Counted from the first letter of the stretch, positions 20,003-28,872 are shown. The stretch: DNA of 64,000 nucleotides from Arthrobacter sp. NEB 688 (GCF_013201035.1 NZ_CP053707.1:2542001-2606000), one strand, 5' to 3'. Notes: a model not told the origin generated them from the sequence alone. Translations and numbers: made by a program.

Positions 20003-21136
20003 GTGCCCCTCCCCGCCGCACCCGACTACGCCTCCGGCAGCCTCGCCGACGTCCTCCCGAGCATCTGCGCGTCGCTCGGCGTCCCCGGCGCCGTCGGCGC
20101 CCTCGGGCTCGCGCCGGCCCGCCGCGCCGTCGTCGTCCTCGTCGACGGCCTCGGCGCCGCGCAGCTCTCGCGCCGCCTCGGCCACGCGCCCTGGTTGCGC
20201 TCGCTCGCCGGCTCGACCCGCCGGGTGCCGGCCGGCTTCCCCTCGACGACGGCGACGTCGATGGGCACCTTCGGCACCGGCTCGCCCTCGGGGGCGCACG
20301 GGATGCTCGGCTACGAGGTGATGGTGCCGGGGGAGGACCGCGTCTTCAACGAGCTGTCCTGGGAGGACGGTCCCGTCCCCGAGCGCTGGCAGAGCCTGCC
20401 GACGTGGTTCGAGCGGGCGCAGGCCGACGGGGTCGCCGTCACGCGCATCGGCCCGGGGTTCTTCGACGGCTCCGGCCTGACCCGGGCGGCCCTGCGCGGC
20501 GGCAGGTTCCGCGCCGCCGACGCGCTCGCGGCCCGCGTCGACGTCGCGCTCCAGGCCGTCCGCTCCTCGCCCCGCTCGCTCGTCTACCTCTACTGGGGCG
20601 AGGTCGACAAGCTCGGCCACGTCCACGGCCCGGAGTCCTTCGAGTGGACCGAGGAGCTCGAGGCCGTCGACCGCGAGCTCGCGCGCCTGGCCGCCGGCCT
20701 GCCCGGCGACGCCTCGCTCACCGTCACCGCGGACCACGGGATGGTGCTCTGCCCGCAGGAGAACCGCCTCGACGTCGCCCACGAGCCCGCGATGCTCGAC
20801 GGGGTGCACCTGCTCGGCGGGGAGCCGCGGGCCACGCACGTCTACTGCCGTCCCGGAGCCGCCGACGACGTCGCCGCCGCCTGGTCGGCGTGGCTCGGCG
20901 GGCGCGCGAGCGTGGTCCACCGCGCCGACGCCGTGGCCGCCGGCTGGTTCGGGCCGGTCGACCCGGCGCACCTGCCGCGCATCGGCGACCTCGTCGTCGT
21001 CGCGCACGACGACTTCTGCCTCGTCGACTCCTCCCGGATGCGCCCGCAGCTCCTCGCCCTCGCGGGGATGCACGGCGCCCTGACCGCCGAGGAGCTCGAC
21101 GTGCCGGTGGTCCACGCCCCGGCCCGCGTCGCCTAG
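20003..21136 (+). CDS. alkaline phosphatase-fold phosphodiesterase / nucleotide pyrophosphatase-like
   Basis: 377 residues. Metal site and nucleophile pattern of the alkaline phosphatase superfamily: VVVLVDGLGAAQLS near residue 45, the nucleophile Thr in PSTTATSMGTFGTG, GEVDKLGHVHGP near residue 200 and VTADHGM near 242. No signal peptide, so cytoplasmic. The family includes nucleotide pyrophosphatases and phosphoglycerol-type phosphodiesterases; the substrate is unknown. GTG start immediately after DUF5998; tdk follows after 11 nt. Confidence 0.85.
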   Translation: MPLPAAPDYASGSLADVLPSICASLGVPGAVGALGLAPARRAVVVLVDGLGAAQLSRRLGHAPWLRSLAGSTRRVPAGFPSTTATSMGTFGTGSPSGAHGMLGYEVMVPGEDRVFNELSWEDGPVPERWQSLPTWFERAQADGVAVTRIGPGFFDGSGLTRAALRGGRFRAADALAARVDVALQAVRSSPRSLVYLYWGEVDKLGHVHGPESFEWTEELEAVDRELARLAAGLPGDASLTVTADHGMVLCPQENRLDVAHEPAMLDGVHLLGGEPRATHVYCRPGAADDVAAAWSAWLGGRASVVHRADAVAAGWFGPVDPAHLPRIGDLVVVAHDDFCLVDSSRMRPQLLALAGMHGALTAEELDVPVVHAPARVA

Positions 21137-21147
21137 GGTGTTCGCCC

Positions 21148-21825
21148 GTGGCGGATCTGGTGTTCTTCTCGGGGACGATGGACTGCGGCAAGTCGACCCT
21201 TGCCCTGCAGATCGACCACAACCAGCGCGCCCGCGACCGGCAGGGCATCATCTTCACGAAGCTGGACCGGGCGGGGGAGTCGGTCCTCTCCTCGCGCCTC
21301 GGGCTCGAGACGAGCGCCGTCGAGGTCGGTGACGACCTCGACTTCTGGGACGTCGTCGTCGAGCGCCTGACCGTCGGCGCCCGGGTCGACTACGTCATCT
21401 GCGACGAGGCGCAGTTCTACACGCCCCGGCAGGTCGAGCAGCTGGCCCGGCTCGTCGACGAGCTCGGCATCTCCGTCACGGCGTTCGGCATCACCGCCGA
21501 CTTCCGCACCGAGCTCTTCCCCGGGTCGCGCCGCTTCATCGAGCTCGCCGACCGCGTCGAGGTCCTCCAGGTCGAGGCCCTGTGCTGGTGCGGCCGCCGG
21601 GCCACGCACAACGCGCGCATCGTCGACGGCGTCATGGTCGTCGAGGGGGCGCAGGTCGTCGTCGGCGACACCGCGACCGCGAGCGAGGGCCTCGTCGAGT
21701 ACGAGGTGCTCTGCCGGCGCCACCACATGCGGCGGATGAACAGCCACGCCGCACGCCAGGCCTCCCCGACGCCGGACGTGCTGCCGTTCGACCTCGACGC
21801 CTGCCCGGTCCCGCCCCCGGCCTGA
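21148..21825 (+). CDS. tdk: thymidine kinase
   Basis: Salvage kinase phosphorylating thymidine with ATP, 225 residues. P-loop GTMDCGKSTLALQ at residue 9, a Walker-B-like YVICDEAQFY near 78, and a zinc site from CWCGRRATH plus CRRHH in the lasso domain. Type II thymidine kinase. The GTG start is chosen 11 nt after the preceding stop. Convergent with sepH across the hairpin array. Confidence 0.95.
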   Translation: MADLVFFSGTMDCGKSTLALQIDHNQRARDRQGIIFTKLDRAGESVLSSRLGLETSAVEVGDDLDFWDVVVERLTVGARVDYVICDEAQFYTPRQVEQLARLVDELGISVTAFGITADFRTELFPGSRRFIELADRVEVLQVEALCWCGRRATHNARIVDGVMVVEGAQVVVGDTATASEGLVEYEVLCRRHHMRRMNSHAARQASPTPDVLPFDLDACPVPPPA

Positions 21826-21835
21826 CCCATCGGCC

Positions 21836-22127
21836 CCTCGACGCGTCGAGGAATCCCCGGGTCGAGGTGAAACGCGACCGCGAGAGGGTCCCTCTTCACC
21901 TCGACCCGGCGACGTCAGCATCCGGTCGAGGTATCTCGCCGGTGCCAGGGAACGGCCGGATACCTCGACCCCGTCGCAGCACCTCGGACCCACCGGTCGA
22001 GGTGAAACGCGACCGCGAGAGGGTCCCTCTTCACCTCGAACCACCCCGTGGGTGGCGGGACGAGGTGAAACCCGACCGCGAGAGGGTCCTCCTTCACCTC
22101 GAACCGCCCGTGGGTGGCGGGACGAGG
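21836..22127. repeat. periodic array of inverted-repeat hairpins in the tdk-sepH spacer
   Basis: Starts recur at 21861, 21925, 21996, 22059 and 22121 (truncated), a 62-71 bp period. Copies 1, 3 and 4 are 45 bp each, with arms GTCGAGGTGAA / TTCACCTCGAC (GACGAGG arm in copy 4) and a conserved core containing GACCGCGAGAGGGTC. Copy 2 has the same outer arm but a different inner sequence: GGTCGAGGTATC (21924-21935) pairs with GATACCTCGACC (21959-21970). A 16-bp perfect palindrome CCTCGACGCGTCGAGG (21836-21851) begins the array. Copies 3 to 5 are also joined by repeated GTGGGTGGCGGGACGAGG. It fills the whole 309-bp convergent spacer and could be a multi-hairpin terminator or a REP-like element. Confidence 0.9.
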
Positions 22128-22134
22128 CGCAGCG

Positions 22135-23274
22135 TCAGCTGGGGCCGGAGCCCTTGGTGCCGAAGACGATGTCGTCCCAGCTGGGGACGCTCGGACGACC
22201 CTTGCGGCCGGAGGACGGGCGGGCCGAGGCGGCCGGGCGCTCCGGCGGAGCGGCGGGCGGCGCGGGCGGGGTCACGGGAGCCTCGCGGACGGCGCGCTCC
22301 GCCTCCGCGGCCTCGGCCTCCTCGCGGGCGTCGTCCTCGGGGAAGCCGCCGACGACCTCGCTCGACGCGGTCGGCTCCTCGAGGTGCTCCTGGACCGGCT
22401 TGCGGGCGCGGGCCGCGGGCGGCGGCGGCGCGAGCACCGGGTCGAGGGCGAGCTCCTCGATGGGGAGCGCGTCGGGGCGGGCGTCGTCCTCGCCGGGGGT
22501 GGCCGTGGGGGAGGTGCGCCGCTTGGAACGACGACCACGCGCGCTGTGCTCGCGCATCGCGGCCATGAGGTCGATCGGCTCGTGGGCCTCGCGGGCCCGC
22601 GGCGCCGACGAGCCACCGGACCGCTCGATGCCGCCGTCGGCGTCGACGTCGTAGACGTCGAGGTCGCCCGGGGTCGGGGCGCGGTGCGGCGTGGGCACCA
22701 GGCCCGAGACGGTGTCCTCGCTCAGCCAGCGGGCCTCGTCGTTCGTCGGGGTGACCGAGCCGCCGAGCGGCTCGTAGAGCCAGGTGGCGGTGCGCTGGCG
22801 ACCGCCGGCGCCGAAGACCATCGACACCTGCCAGACGCCCTCGTCGTCACGGGCGGAGTCCCACTCGACGGCGTCGCGGTCGACGTCGCGGTCGCGCAGC
22901 CGCTCGGCGACGCGGTCCTCGAGGGTGACCGGGGCCGGGCCGCGGGTGCCGACGGCGCAGCGGCGGGCGACACGGGCGACGTGCTCGCGCTCGGCGAGGA
23001 TCGGCCCCTCGAAGCGGTGGACCTTCTCGACCGGCCAGCCGGAGCGCTCGGCGACCTCCTGCGCCGACAGTCCCCGACGGATGAGGGCCTGCACCTCGCG
23101 CGGGCGCATGCCGCCGGACATCTCGATCTGGAGCTGGCCGAGGCGGGGGCGGTCGCGCCGGGCGGCGGCGCGCAGCGGCTCGTCGAGCGGCAGCCGGAAC
23201 CGGCCACCCTCGGCGTCCGCGAGCAGGAGGTGCTGACCGTCCTCGTGGACGCCGATGAGGCGAAGGTCCTGCAT
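22135..23274 (-). CDS. sepH: septation regulator SepH (DUF3071)
   Basis: 379 residues. N-terminal DUF3071 domain starting MQDLRLIGVHEDGQHLLL, with a helix-turn-helix-like segment (EVQALIRRGLSAQEVAERSG). The middle is acidic and proline-rich. The C-terminal motif KGRPSVPSWDDIVFG is the family signature. In Streptomyces, SepH binds and stabilises FtsZ during septation. The protein is placed in the cytoplasm. The upstream reading frame runs into hemH on the other strand, so the ATG at 23274 is chosen. Single gene, convergent with tdk and divergent from hemH. Confidence 0.92.
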   Translation of the reverse strand: MQDLRLIGVHEDGQHLLLADAEGGRFRLPLDEPLRAAARRDRPRLGQLQIEMSGGMRPREVQALIRRGLSAQEVAERSGWPVEKVHRFEGPILAEREHVARVARRCAVGTRGPAPVTLEDRVAERLRDRDVDRDAVEWDSARDDEGVWQVSMVFGAGGRQRTATWLYEPLGGSVTPTNDEARWLSEDTVSGLVPTPHRAPTPGDLDVYDVDADGGIERSGGSSAPRAREAHEPIDLMAAMREHSARGRRSKRRTSPTATPGEDDARPDALPIEELALDPVLAPPPPAARARKPVQEHLEEPTASSEVVGGFPEDDAREEAEAAEAERAVREAPVTPPAPPAAPPERPAASARPSSGRKGRPSVPSWDDIVFGTKGSGPS

Positions 23275-23382
23275 GTCCGTACTCCCGGGTCGCTGGTCGT
23301 GGGGATGACGATGCCACCCTCGCGCATGTCGAGGGTGGAGCCCACGCCGGGTGTCCGTCGATTGCCCGGATAACCTCGTGCC
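23275..23382. promoter_or_regulatory. divergent sepH / hemH promoter region with inverted repeat
   Basis: Contains CCACCCTC (23314-23321) and GAGGGTGG (23331-23338), an 8-bp inverted repeat with 9-nt spacing that could be an operator. TAACCT (23371-23376) lies 7 nt before the hemH ATG, suggesting a leaderless hemH mRNA. Confidence 0.45.
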
Positions 23383-24489
23383 ATGACCGCTGCGACCGGC
23401 GACCTCGCCCCCTACGACGTCGTCCTGCTGGGCTCCTTCGGGGGGCCCGAGTCCGAGGACGAGGTGATGCCCTTCCTCCGGCGCGTGACGGCCGGCCGCA
23501 ACATCCCCGACGAGCGGCTGGTGGCCGTCGGCGAGCACTACTACGCCCGCGGCGGCCGCAGCCCGATCAACGACCTCAACCGCGACCTCCTCGCCCGCCT
23601 GCGGGCCGAGCTGGAGCGGCGCGGCATCGAGGTCCCGGTCGTCTGGGGCAACCGCAACTCCGAGCCCTTCTTCGCCGACGCCCTGCACGAGGCCCTCGAC
23701 GGCGGAGCCACGCGGGTCGTCTCGCTCTTCACGAGCGCCTACTCCTGCTACTCCTCGTGCCGGCAGTACCGCGAGGACCTCGCGAGCGCGATGGAGCAGG
23801 TCGGCCCGGCCGGCGACGGCCTCCACGTGGACAAGGTGCGCCAGTACGTCCACCACCCGCGCCTGGGCGCCGCGTGGGCCCGGGCGCTCGCCACCGCGCT
23901 GCGCGGCCTCGACGACCCGGCCGCCGCGCGCATCCTCTACGTCACGCACTCGATCCCGCTCGCGATGGACGACACGTCCGGGCCGGGCGACGGCGAGGGC
24001 AACCTCTACACCGACCAGCACCTGCGCCTGGGCCGCCGGCTCGACGAGGTCGTCGGCGCCGAGCTGGGCGTCGAGCTGCGCGGCGAGCTGGTCTTCTGCT
24101 CGCGCTCCGGCCCGCCGAGCCAGCCGTGGCTCGAGCCGGACGTCAACGACCGCATCGAGGAGCTGGCCGCCGAGTCGAAGGCCCCCGTCGTCTGCGTCCC
24201 GATCGGCTTCGTGTCCGACCACATGGAGGTCGTCCACGACCTCGACACCGAGGCCGCCGAGACCGCCGAGCGCGTCGGGGTGCCCTTCGTCCGCGTCCCC
24301 ACGCCGCATGCCGACGACGAGTTCGTCGAGGGCCTCGTCGACCTCCTGCTCGAGCGGGCCGCCGAGGCGCGCGGCGAGGTCGTCGTCCCCGAGTCGTGGC
24401 TGCCCGGCGACGTCCGGCCCTCGACCTGCGCACCCGGGTGCTGCCCGAACCTGCGGGTCGCGAAGCCGGCCCTCTGCGGCAGCGACTGA
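23383..24489 (+). CDS. hemH: coproporphyrin III ferrochelatase (HemH/CpfC type)
   Basis: 368 residues. Inserts iron into (copro)porphyrin in heme synthesis. Visible: YDVVLLGSFGGPESEDEV at the N terminus, the active-site region TSAYSCYSSCRQYREDL near residue 115, and THSIPLAMDD near residue 188. A C-terminal CAPGCC plus a Cys in the YSSC segment match the four cysteines that hold a [2Fe-2S] cluster in actinobacterial ferrochelatases (established for the family; not proven here). It overlaps the next gene by 1 nt (TGATG). Confidence 0.93.
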   Translation: MTAATGDLAPYDVVLLGSFGGPESEDEVMPFLRRVTAGRNIPDERLVAVGEHYYARGGRSPINDLNRDLLARLRAELERRGIEVPVVWGNRNSEPFFADALHEALDGGATRVVSLFTSAYSCYSSCRQYREDLASAMEQVGPAGDGLHVDKVRQYVHHPRLGAAWARALATALRGLDDPAAARILYVTHSIPLAMDDTSGPGDGEGNLYTDQHLRLGRRLDEVVGAELGVELRGELVFCSRSGPPSQPWLEPDVNDRIEELAAESKAPVVCVPIGFVSDHMEVVHDLDTEAAETAERVGVPFVRVPTPHADDEFVEGLVDLLLERAAEARGEVVVPESWLPGDVRPSTCAPGCCPNLRVAKPALCGSD

Positions 24490-25355
24490 TGCTCCCCGAC
24501 GTGCCCGCCGGGCTCGACCTCGCCCACCTCGAGGACGTCGCCTGCCGCGTCGCGCGCGAGGCCGGCGCGCTCGTGCGCGACGAGCGGCCGGCCGACCTCG
24601 GCTTCAGCACCAAGTCCACGGGCACCGACGTCGTGACCGAGATGGACCAGCGCAGCCAGGAGCTGCTGCTCGAGCGCCTCGGCGCGCTGCGCCCCGACGA
24701 CGCCGTGCTCGGCGAGGAGGAGGGCGGCCGCGAGGGGACCAGCGGGGTCACGTGGGTCGTCGACCCCATCGACGGGACGACGAACTACCTCTACGGCGTG
24801 CCGGCGTACGCGGTCTCGGTGGCGGCCGTCGTCGGCGACCCGACCCGGCCGGGGGCCTGGCGCGGCGTCGCCGGCGCCGTCCTCGACCCCGAGCGCGACG
24901 AGCTGCACCACGCCCACCTCGGGGGTGGTGCCTGGCTGACGAGCGGCGCCGGCACCCGGCGCCTGCGGGTCCGCGCCACCGACGACCTCGCGCTCGCGCT
25001 CGTCGGCACCGGGTTCGGCTACGACGCCGCGGTCCGCGCCCGGCAGGCCACCGTCCTGGCCGAGGTCCTCCCGCGCGTGCGCGACGTGCGCCGGCACGGC
25101 AGCGCCGCCCTCGACCTCTGCGCCGTCGCCACCGGCCGGCTCGACGCCTACTACGAGAGCGGCCTCAACGCCTGGGACCGCGCCGCCGGCGAGCTCGTGG
25201 CCCGCGAGGCCGGCGCCGTCGTCGGCGGCAGCACCGACGAGGTCGCCTCGCGCGACCTCACCTGGGCCGCCGCCCCGGGGCTCGCGGAGGCCCTCGCGGC
25301 GCTCGTGCGGCCCCTCACCGCACGGCACGTCGGGAGCCTCGGGCAGCCCGCCTGA
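24489..25355 (+). CDS. inositol monophosphatase-family phosphatase
   Basis: 288 residues. Li-sensitive phosphatase motifs: the GEEEGG site near residue 78, DPIDGTTNYLYG near residue 95 (two metal ligands) and the C-terminal W-D-R-A-A-G-E-L-V-A-R-E-A-G-A. The likely substrate is inositol-1-phosphate, but histidinol phosphate, PAP or fructose bisphosphate relatives share the motifs. The Rv2701c (suhB) position in M. tuberculosis supports the inositol assignment. Translationally coupled to hemH. Confidence 0.85.
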   Translation: MLPDVPAGLDLAHLEDVACRVAREAGALVRDERPADLGFSTKSTGTDVVTEMDQRSQELLLERLGALRPDDAVLGEEEGGREGTSGVTWVVDPIDGTTNYLYGVPAYAVSVAAVVGDPTRPGAWRGVAGAVLDPERDELHHAHLGGGAWLTSGAGTRRLRVRATDDLALALVGTGFGYDAAVRARQATVLAEVLPRVRDVRRHGSAALDLCAVATGRLDAYYESGLNAWDRAAGELVAREAGAVVGGSTDEVASRDLTWAAAPGLAEALAALVRPLTARHVGSLGQPA

Positions 25356-25513
25356 CGCACCGGCCCGGCCGGCCCGGGTCGGGGGCTGGACCCGCGTGGC
25401 GGGGGCGTCGGGGGATGGTGCACAATCTGGCGCGCACGATCGTCCCACCGGGCACAAAGACGCCACCCCGTGCGTTGTCCGGGCCGATCGCCACGACGAA
25501 GGGTGGAACCCAG

Positions 25514-25813
25514 ATGGCTACCGACTACGACGCTCCTCGCAAGACCGAGGAGGACGTCTCCGAGGACTCGATCGAGGAGCTGAAGAACCGGCGCGTCGAC
25601 TCGCGCTCCTCCAGCGTCGACATCGACGAGACCGAGCAGGCCGAGGGCTTCGAGCTGCCCGGCGCCGACCTCTCGGGCGAGGAGCTCTCGGTGCGGGTGC
25701 TCCCGCGCCAGGCGGACGAGTTCACCTGCTCGCAGTGCTTCCTCGTCCACCACCGCAGCCAGCTCGCGAGCGACGCCGGCGGCGCCCTCGTCTGCCGCGA
25801 CTGCGCGGCCTGA
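25514..25813 (+). CDS. DUF4193 family protein
   Basis: 99 residues, acidic, with a C-terminal zinc-ribbon-like pair: CSQCFLVHHRS near residue 78 and CRDC near the end. The family signature is MATDYDAPRKTEEDV with SIEELKNRR. Conserved in nearly all actinobacteria next to dut; function unknown. The ATG has AAGGGTGG 7 nt upstream. A CACAAT near 25420 could start an 88-nt leader. Probably first gene of the block through DUF3159. Confidence 0.85.
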   Translation: MATDYDAPRKTEEDVSEDSIEELKNRRVDSRSSSVDIDETEQAEGFELPGADLSGEELSVRVLPRQADEFTCSQCFLVHHRSQLASDAGGALVCRDCAA

Positions 25814-25845
25814 GGACGACCGCACCCGTGGGAGGCCCGACCCGT

Positions 25846-26298
25846 GTGCCCGTCGCCGTCCGGCGGCTGCACGACGACGCCGTCCTCCCGCGCTACGGCC
25901 GGGAGGGGGACGCCGGGGCCGACCTCAGCAGCGTCGCCGAGGTGACCCTGGCCCCGGGGGAGCGGGCCCTCGTCCCGACGGGCATCGCGCTGGCGCTGCC
26001 CCCCGGCACCGTGGGGCTGGTGCACCCCCGCTCGGGCCTCGCGGCCCGGCACGGCGTGAGCATCGTCAACGCTCCCGGCACCGTCGACTCCGGCTACCGC
26101 GGCGAGGTCCTGGTCAACCTGGTCAACCTCGACCCCACCGAGAGCTTCACGGTGCGCGTCGGTGACCGGATCGCCCAGCTCGTCGTCCAGGAGTACCTCC
26201 ACGCGGACTTCTCCGCCGCCGATTCGCTTCCCGGCAGCGCCCGGGGAGAGACTGGACACGGGTCCACCGGGGGCTTCGGCCCGACCGACACCGCCTGA
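25846..26298 (+). CDS. dut: dUTP pyrophosphatase
   Basis: Hydrolyses dUTP to dUMP and PPi; homotrimer, 150 residues. All five motifs are present: DAGADLSS, PRSGLAARHG, GTVDSGYRGEV, RIAQLVVQ and the C-terminal glycine loop STGGFGPT. Of two in-frame GTG codons (25828, 25846) the second is chosen because GGAGG sits 10 nt upstream; the first would add six residues. Conserved neighbours DUF4193 and DUF3710. Confidence 0.95.
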   Translation: MPVAVRRLHDDAVLPRYGREGDAGADLSSVAEVTLAPGERALVPTGIALALPPGTVGLVHPRSGLAARHGVSIVNAPGTVDSGYRGEVLVNLVNLDPTESFTVRVGDRIAQLVVQEYLHADFSAADSLPGSARGETGHGSTGGFGPTDTA

Positions 26299-26333
26299 CC
26301 CACCGACCACCACACGTTTCGAGGACCACCGCC

Positions 26334-27083
26334 GTGAGCATCTTCCGCAGGAGCAAGCGCACCGAGACCGAGCCGGCGTCCGCGCCGGAGGCCGAGGACG
26401 CCACCACCGTCGAGGACGACGCCACCGAGGCGCCGGAGGCCGAGTCGGCCGACCGCACCGGCGGCCCCTTCGACGTCAGCGAGGTCGACGGCCGCGACGG
26501 TCGCCTGGACCTCGGCGCCCTCTGGGTGCGCGGTGTCGCGGGGATGGAGCTGCGCCTCGAGGTCGAGCAGGAGACGCAGGTCGTCAACGCCGCGACCGCC
26601 GTCGTCGGCGACTCGGCCCTGCAGATGCAGGCCTTCGCCGCACCCCGCACCGAGGGCCTGTGGACCGACATCCGCCGCGAGATCGCGATGTCCGTCGAGC
26701 GCCAGGGCGGCACCGTCGAGGAGGTCGTGAGCGACCTCGGCACCCGGCTGCGCACGCGCCTGCCCTCCGCCGGCCCCGACGGGCGCACCGTCTTCGCGCC
26801 CGCGACCTTCGTCGGCGTCGACGGCCCCCGCTGGTTCCTGCGCGGGGTCCTCTCCGGCCGCGCGGCCATCGACGACGAGGCGGCCGAGCCGCTCCTCGAG
26901 GTCCTGCGCCAGGTCGTCGTCGTCCGCGGCACGGACCCGATGGCCCCGCGCGAGCTGCTGCCGCTGCGCCTGCCGACCGACGGCCCCGACGAGCAGGCCC
27001 CCGTCGAGGAGGCCGACGACGCCGACGGCACCACGACGCTCGACCCGTTCGAGCGCGGCCCCGAGATCACCGAGGTGCGGTGA
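26334..27083 (+). CDS. DUF3710 protein
   Basis: 249 residues, soluble. A very acidic N-terminal 50 residues (EAEDATTVEDDATEAPEAES) is followed by the conserved core GPFDVSEVDG-R-D-G-R-L-D-L-G-A-L-W, then LQMQAFAAPRTEGLWTDIR. Conserved in actinobacteria between dut and the OB-fold gene (Rv2696c in M. tuberculosis). Function unknown. GTG start, GAGGACC upstream. Stop overlaps the next ATG (TGATG). Confidence 0.85.
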   Translation: MSIFRRSKRTETEPASAPEAEDATTVEDDATEAPEAESADRTGGPFDVSEVDGRDGRLDLGALWVRGVAGMELRLEVEQETQVVNAATAVVGDSALQMQAFAAPRTEGLWTDIRREIAMSVERQGGTVEEVVSDLGTRLRTRLPSAGPDGRTVFAPATFVGVDGPRWFLRGVLSGRAAIDDEAAEPLLEVLRQVVVVRGTDPMAPRELLPLRLPTDGPDEQAPVEEADDADGTTTLDPFERGPEITEVR

Positions 27084-27442
27084 TGACCCTCCGCGAGCGC
27101 CTGCGCGACCTCTCGCGCACGCCGCTGGAGCAGGACGCCGACGAGCTCCAGCAGCAGTCGGCGTCCGAGGGCGGCGACGACCTGTCGGCCCTCGCGCCGC
27201 GCTTCTCGGCCTGCGTGTGCGGCTCGGTCCGCGCCGTGACGCTGCCGCCGCGCCGCAGCGTGCCCGCCCTCGTCGCCGAGGTCTGGGACGGCAAGGGCGC
27301 GGTCAACCTCGTCTGGGTCGGCCGTCGCTCGATCGGCGGCATCGAGCCGGGGACCTTCGTCCGGGCCCGCGGGCGGGTCACGACGGTCCGGGGCGTGCAG
27401 ACGATCTTCAACCCGGCCTACGAGATCCTCCCGAAGCAGTGA
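27083..27442 (+). CDS. OB-fold nucleic acid-binding protein
   Basis: 119 residues. OB-fold strands around FSACVCGSVRAVTLPPRRSVPALVAEVWDGKG and VWVGRRSIGGIEPGTFVRA. Equivalent genes lie in the same place in other actinobacteria (Rv2694c). It is a likely single-strand nucleic acid binder, but no partner is known. Start overlaps the DUF3710 stop and its stop overlaps the next GTG, so the group is translationally coupled. Confidence 0.8.
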   Translation: MTLRERLRDLSRTPLEQDADELQQQSASEGGDDLSALAPRFSACVCGSVRAVTLPPRRSVPALVAEVWDGKGAVNLVWVGRRSIGGIEPGTFVRARGRVTTVRGVQTIFNPAYEILPKQ

Positions 27443-28155
27443 GCGCCGCCACGCCTGCGCCCGCGGCCGAGACCGTCGAGGCGCTGATCCGCCACCGCCT
27501 CTCGGTGGCGCTCGGCGGGTGGCGTGGCTCGGTCGAGACCGCCCTGCCCACGGTCGTCTTCGTCGTCGCGTGGTCGGTGACCGACCACGACGTCAAGGTC
27601 GCGGCGATCACGGCGATCGGCGTGGCGCTCGTCCTCGCGGTGCTGCGCCTCGTCCAGCGCTCCTCGCTCCAGCACGTGCTGGGGGCGGTCCTCGCGACCG
27701 GCATCGCGGCGTTCTTCGCGCTGCGCTCCGGCGAGGCCCAGGACGCCTTCCTGCCCGGCATCCTCACGAGCGCCGGCTTCCTCGTCGCGACGGTCGTCTC
27801 GATCCTCACCCGCTGGCCCGCCGTCGGCTTCATCGTCGGCGCCGGGGACCCCCGCGCCGCCGAGGACCCGTTCGGCTGGCGCCGCGACGCCGGGATGGTC
27901 CGCGTCTGCGTCCGGCTCACGTGGGTGCTCGTCGCGCTCTACGTCATCCGGCTCGCCGTCATGGTGCCGCTCTACCTCGGCGAGCAGGTGGCGCTGCTGG
28001 GTGTCGCCAAGGTCGTCCTCGGCTGGCCGCTGTGGGTGGGCGGGATCGCCGTCATGGGCTGGCTGCTCGTCTCGGGCCACACCCCGCTGGAGCCCGGTCG
28101 CGGGCCCGCCGCGGGCGACGGCGCCGACGAGCCGCTGGCCGGTCGCGACGCCTGA
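27439..28155 (+). CDS. DUF3159 integral membrane protein
   Basis: 238 residues with about six membrane helices. The family motif GGWRGSVETALPTVVFVV is near the N terminus; later come WPAVGFIVG and a conserved D-P-F-G-W-R. Conserved position after the OB-fold gene (Rv2693c). Function unknown; the neighbourhood suggests K+ or envelope homeostasis, without direct support. Overlaps the previous gene by 4 nt (GTGA) and is convergent with trkA. Confidence 0.82.
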   Translation: MSAATPAPAAETVEALIRHRLSVALGGWRGSVETALPTVVFVVAWSVTDHDVKVAAITAIGVALVLAVLRLVQRSSLQHVLGAVLATGIAAFFALRSGEAQDAFLPGILTSAGFLVATVVSILTRWPAVGFIVGAGDPRAAEDPFGWRRDAGMVRVCVRLTWVLVALYVIRLAVMVPLYLGEQVALLGVAKVVLGWPLWVGGIAVMGWLLVSGHTPLEPGRGPAAGDGADEPLAGRDA

Positions 28156-28167
28156 GCGGCGTCCGAA

Positions 28168-28188
28168 GGCGCCTGCGGCTCAGGCGCC
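28168..28188. terminator. bidirectional terminator hairpin, DUF3159 / trkA
   Basis: GGCGCCTG (28168-28175) and CAGGCGCC (28181-28188) pair perfectly around a CGGCT loop between convergent genes. It overlaps the trkA stop. Confidence 0.6.
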
Positions 28189-28872
28189 CTCGTCCTCCTC
28201 GCGCTTCTGGCGGCGACCGGGGGAGAGCAGCGACTCGAGGTCGGACTCGGCCTCGGGCGTGGTGACGAAGAGGAGCTCGTCGAGCGGCTCGAGCGCGTCG
28301 TCGCGGCTCGGCGCGATCGGGTGCCCGTCGCGGATGATGCCGGTGAGGACGGTGTCGGCGGGGAAGGGCACGTCGCCGACGCGCGCGCCGGCGTAGGGGC
28401 TGCCGAGCGGCAGGGTCATCTCGACCATCATCGCCCGGCCCTGCTGGAACTCGAAGATGCGCACGAGGTCGCCGACGCTCACGGCCTCCTCGACGAGGGC
28501 GGTCATCAGGCGCGGGGTCGAGACGGCGACGTCGACGCCCCAGGCCTCGTCGAACATCCACTCGTTCTTCGGGTTGTTGACGCGGGCGACGGTGCGCGGC
28601 ACGCCGAACTCGGTCTTCGCGAGGAGCGAGAGGACGAGGTTGACCTTGTCGTCACCGGTCGCGGCGACGACGACGTCGCACTCGGCGAGCCCGGCCTCGG
28701 AGAGGGTGTCGATCTCGCAGGCGTCGGCCTGCAGCCAGCTGGCGTCGGGGACCTTCGAGACGCGCTCGCCGTCGGCCTCACGGTCGACGAGGAGCACCGA
28801 GTGGCCGTTGCGGATGAGCTCGCGGGCGATGGACCGCCCGACCGAGCCCGCTCCGGCGATGACGACGCGCAT
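28180..28872 (-). CDS. TrkA potassium-channel regulatory subunit (CeoC-like)
   Basis: 230 residues. An N-terminal NAD(H)-binding RCK Rossmann domain (MRVVIAGAGSVGRSIARELI, with VDREAD after strand 2) is followed by a TrkA_C domain (from about residue 140). It gates a K+ transporter in response to NAD(H) or cyclic dinucleotides. 17 nt downstream of its paralogue; AAAGG upstream of the ATG. The pair matches ceoB/ceoC (Rv2691/Rv2692) order. Confidence 0.88.
   Translation of the reverse strand: MRVVIAGAGSVGRSIARELIRNGHSVLLVDREADGERVSKVPDASWLQADACEIDTLSEAGLAECDVVVAATGDDKVNLVLSLLAKTEFGVPRTVARVNNPKNEWMFDEAWGVDVAVSTPRLMTALVEEAVSVGDLVRIFEFQQGRAMMVEMTLPLGSPYAGARVGDVPFPADTVLTGIIRDGHPIAPSRDDALEPLDELLFVTTPEAESDLESLLSPGRRQKREEDEGA

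Noticed and set aside
21861-22103. CRISPR-like periodic repeats
   Set aside because: Repeats are 45 bp with large inverted arms, spacers are only about 18-25 bp and partly repeated, one repeat has a different core, and no cas gene is near.
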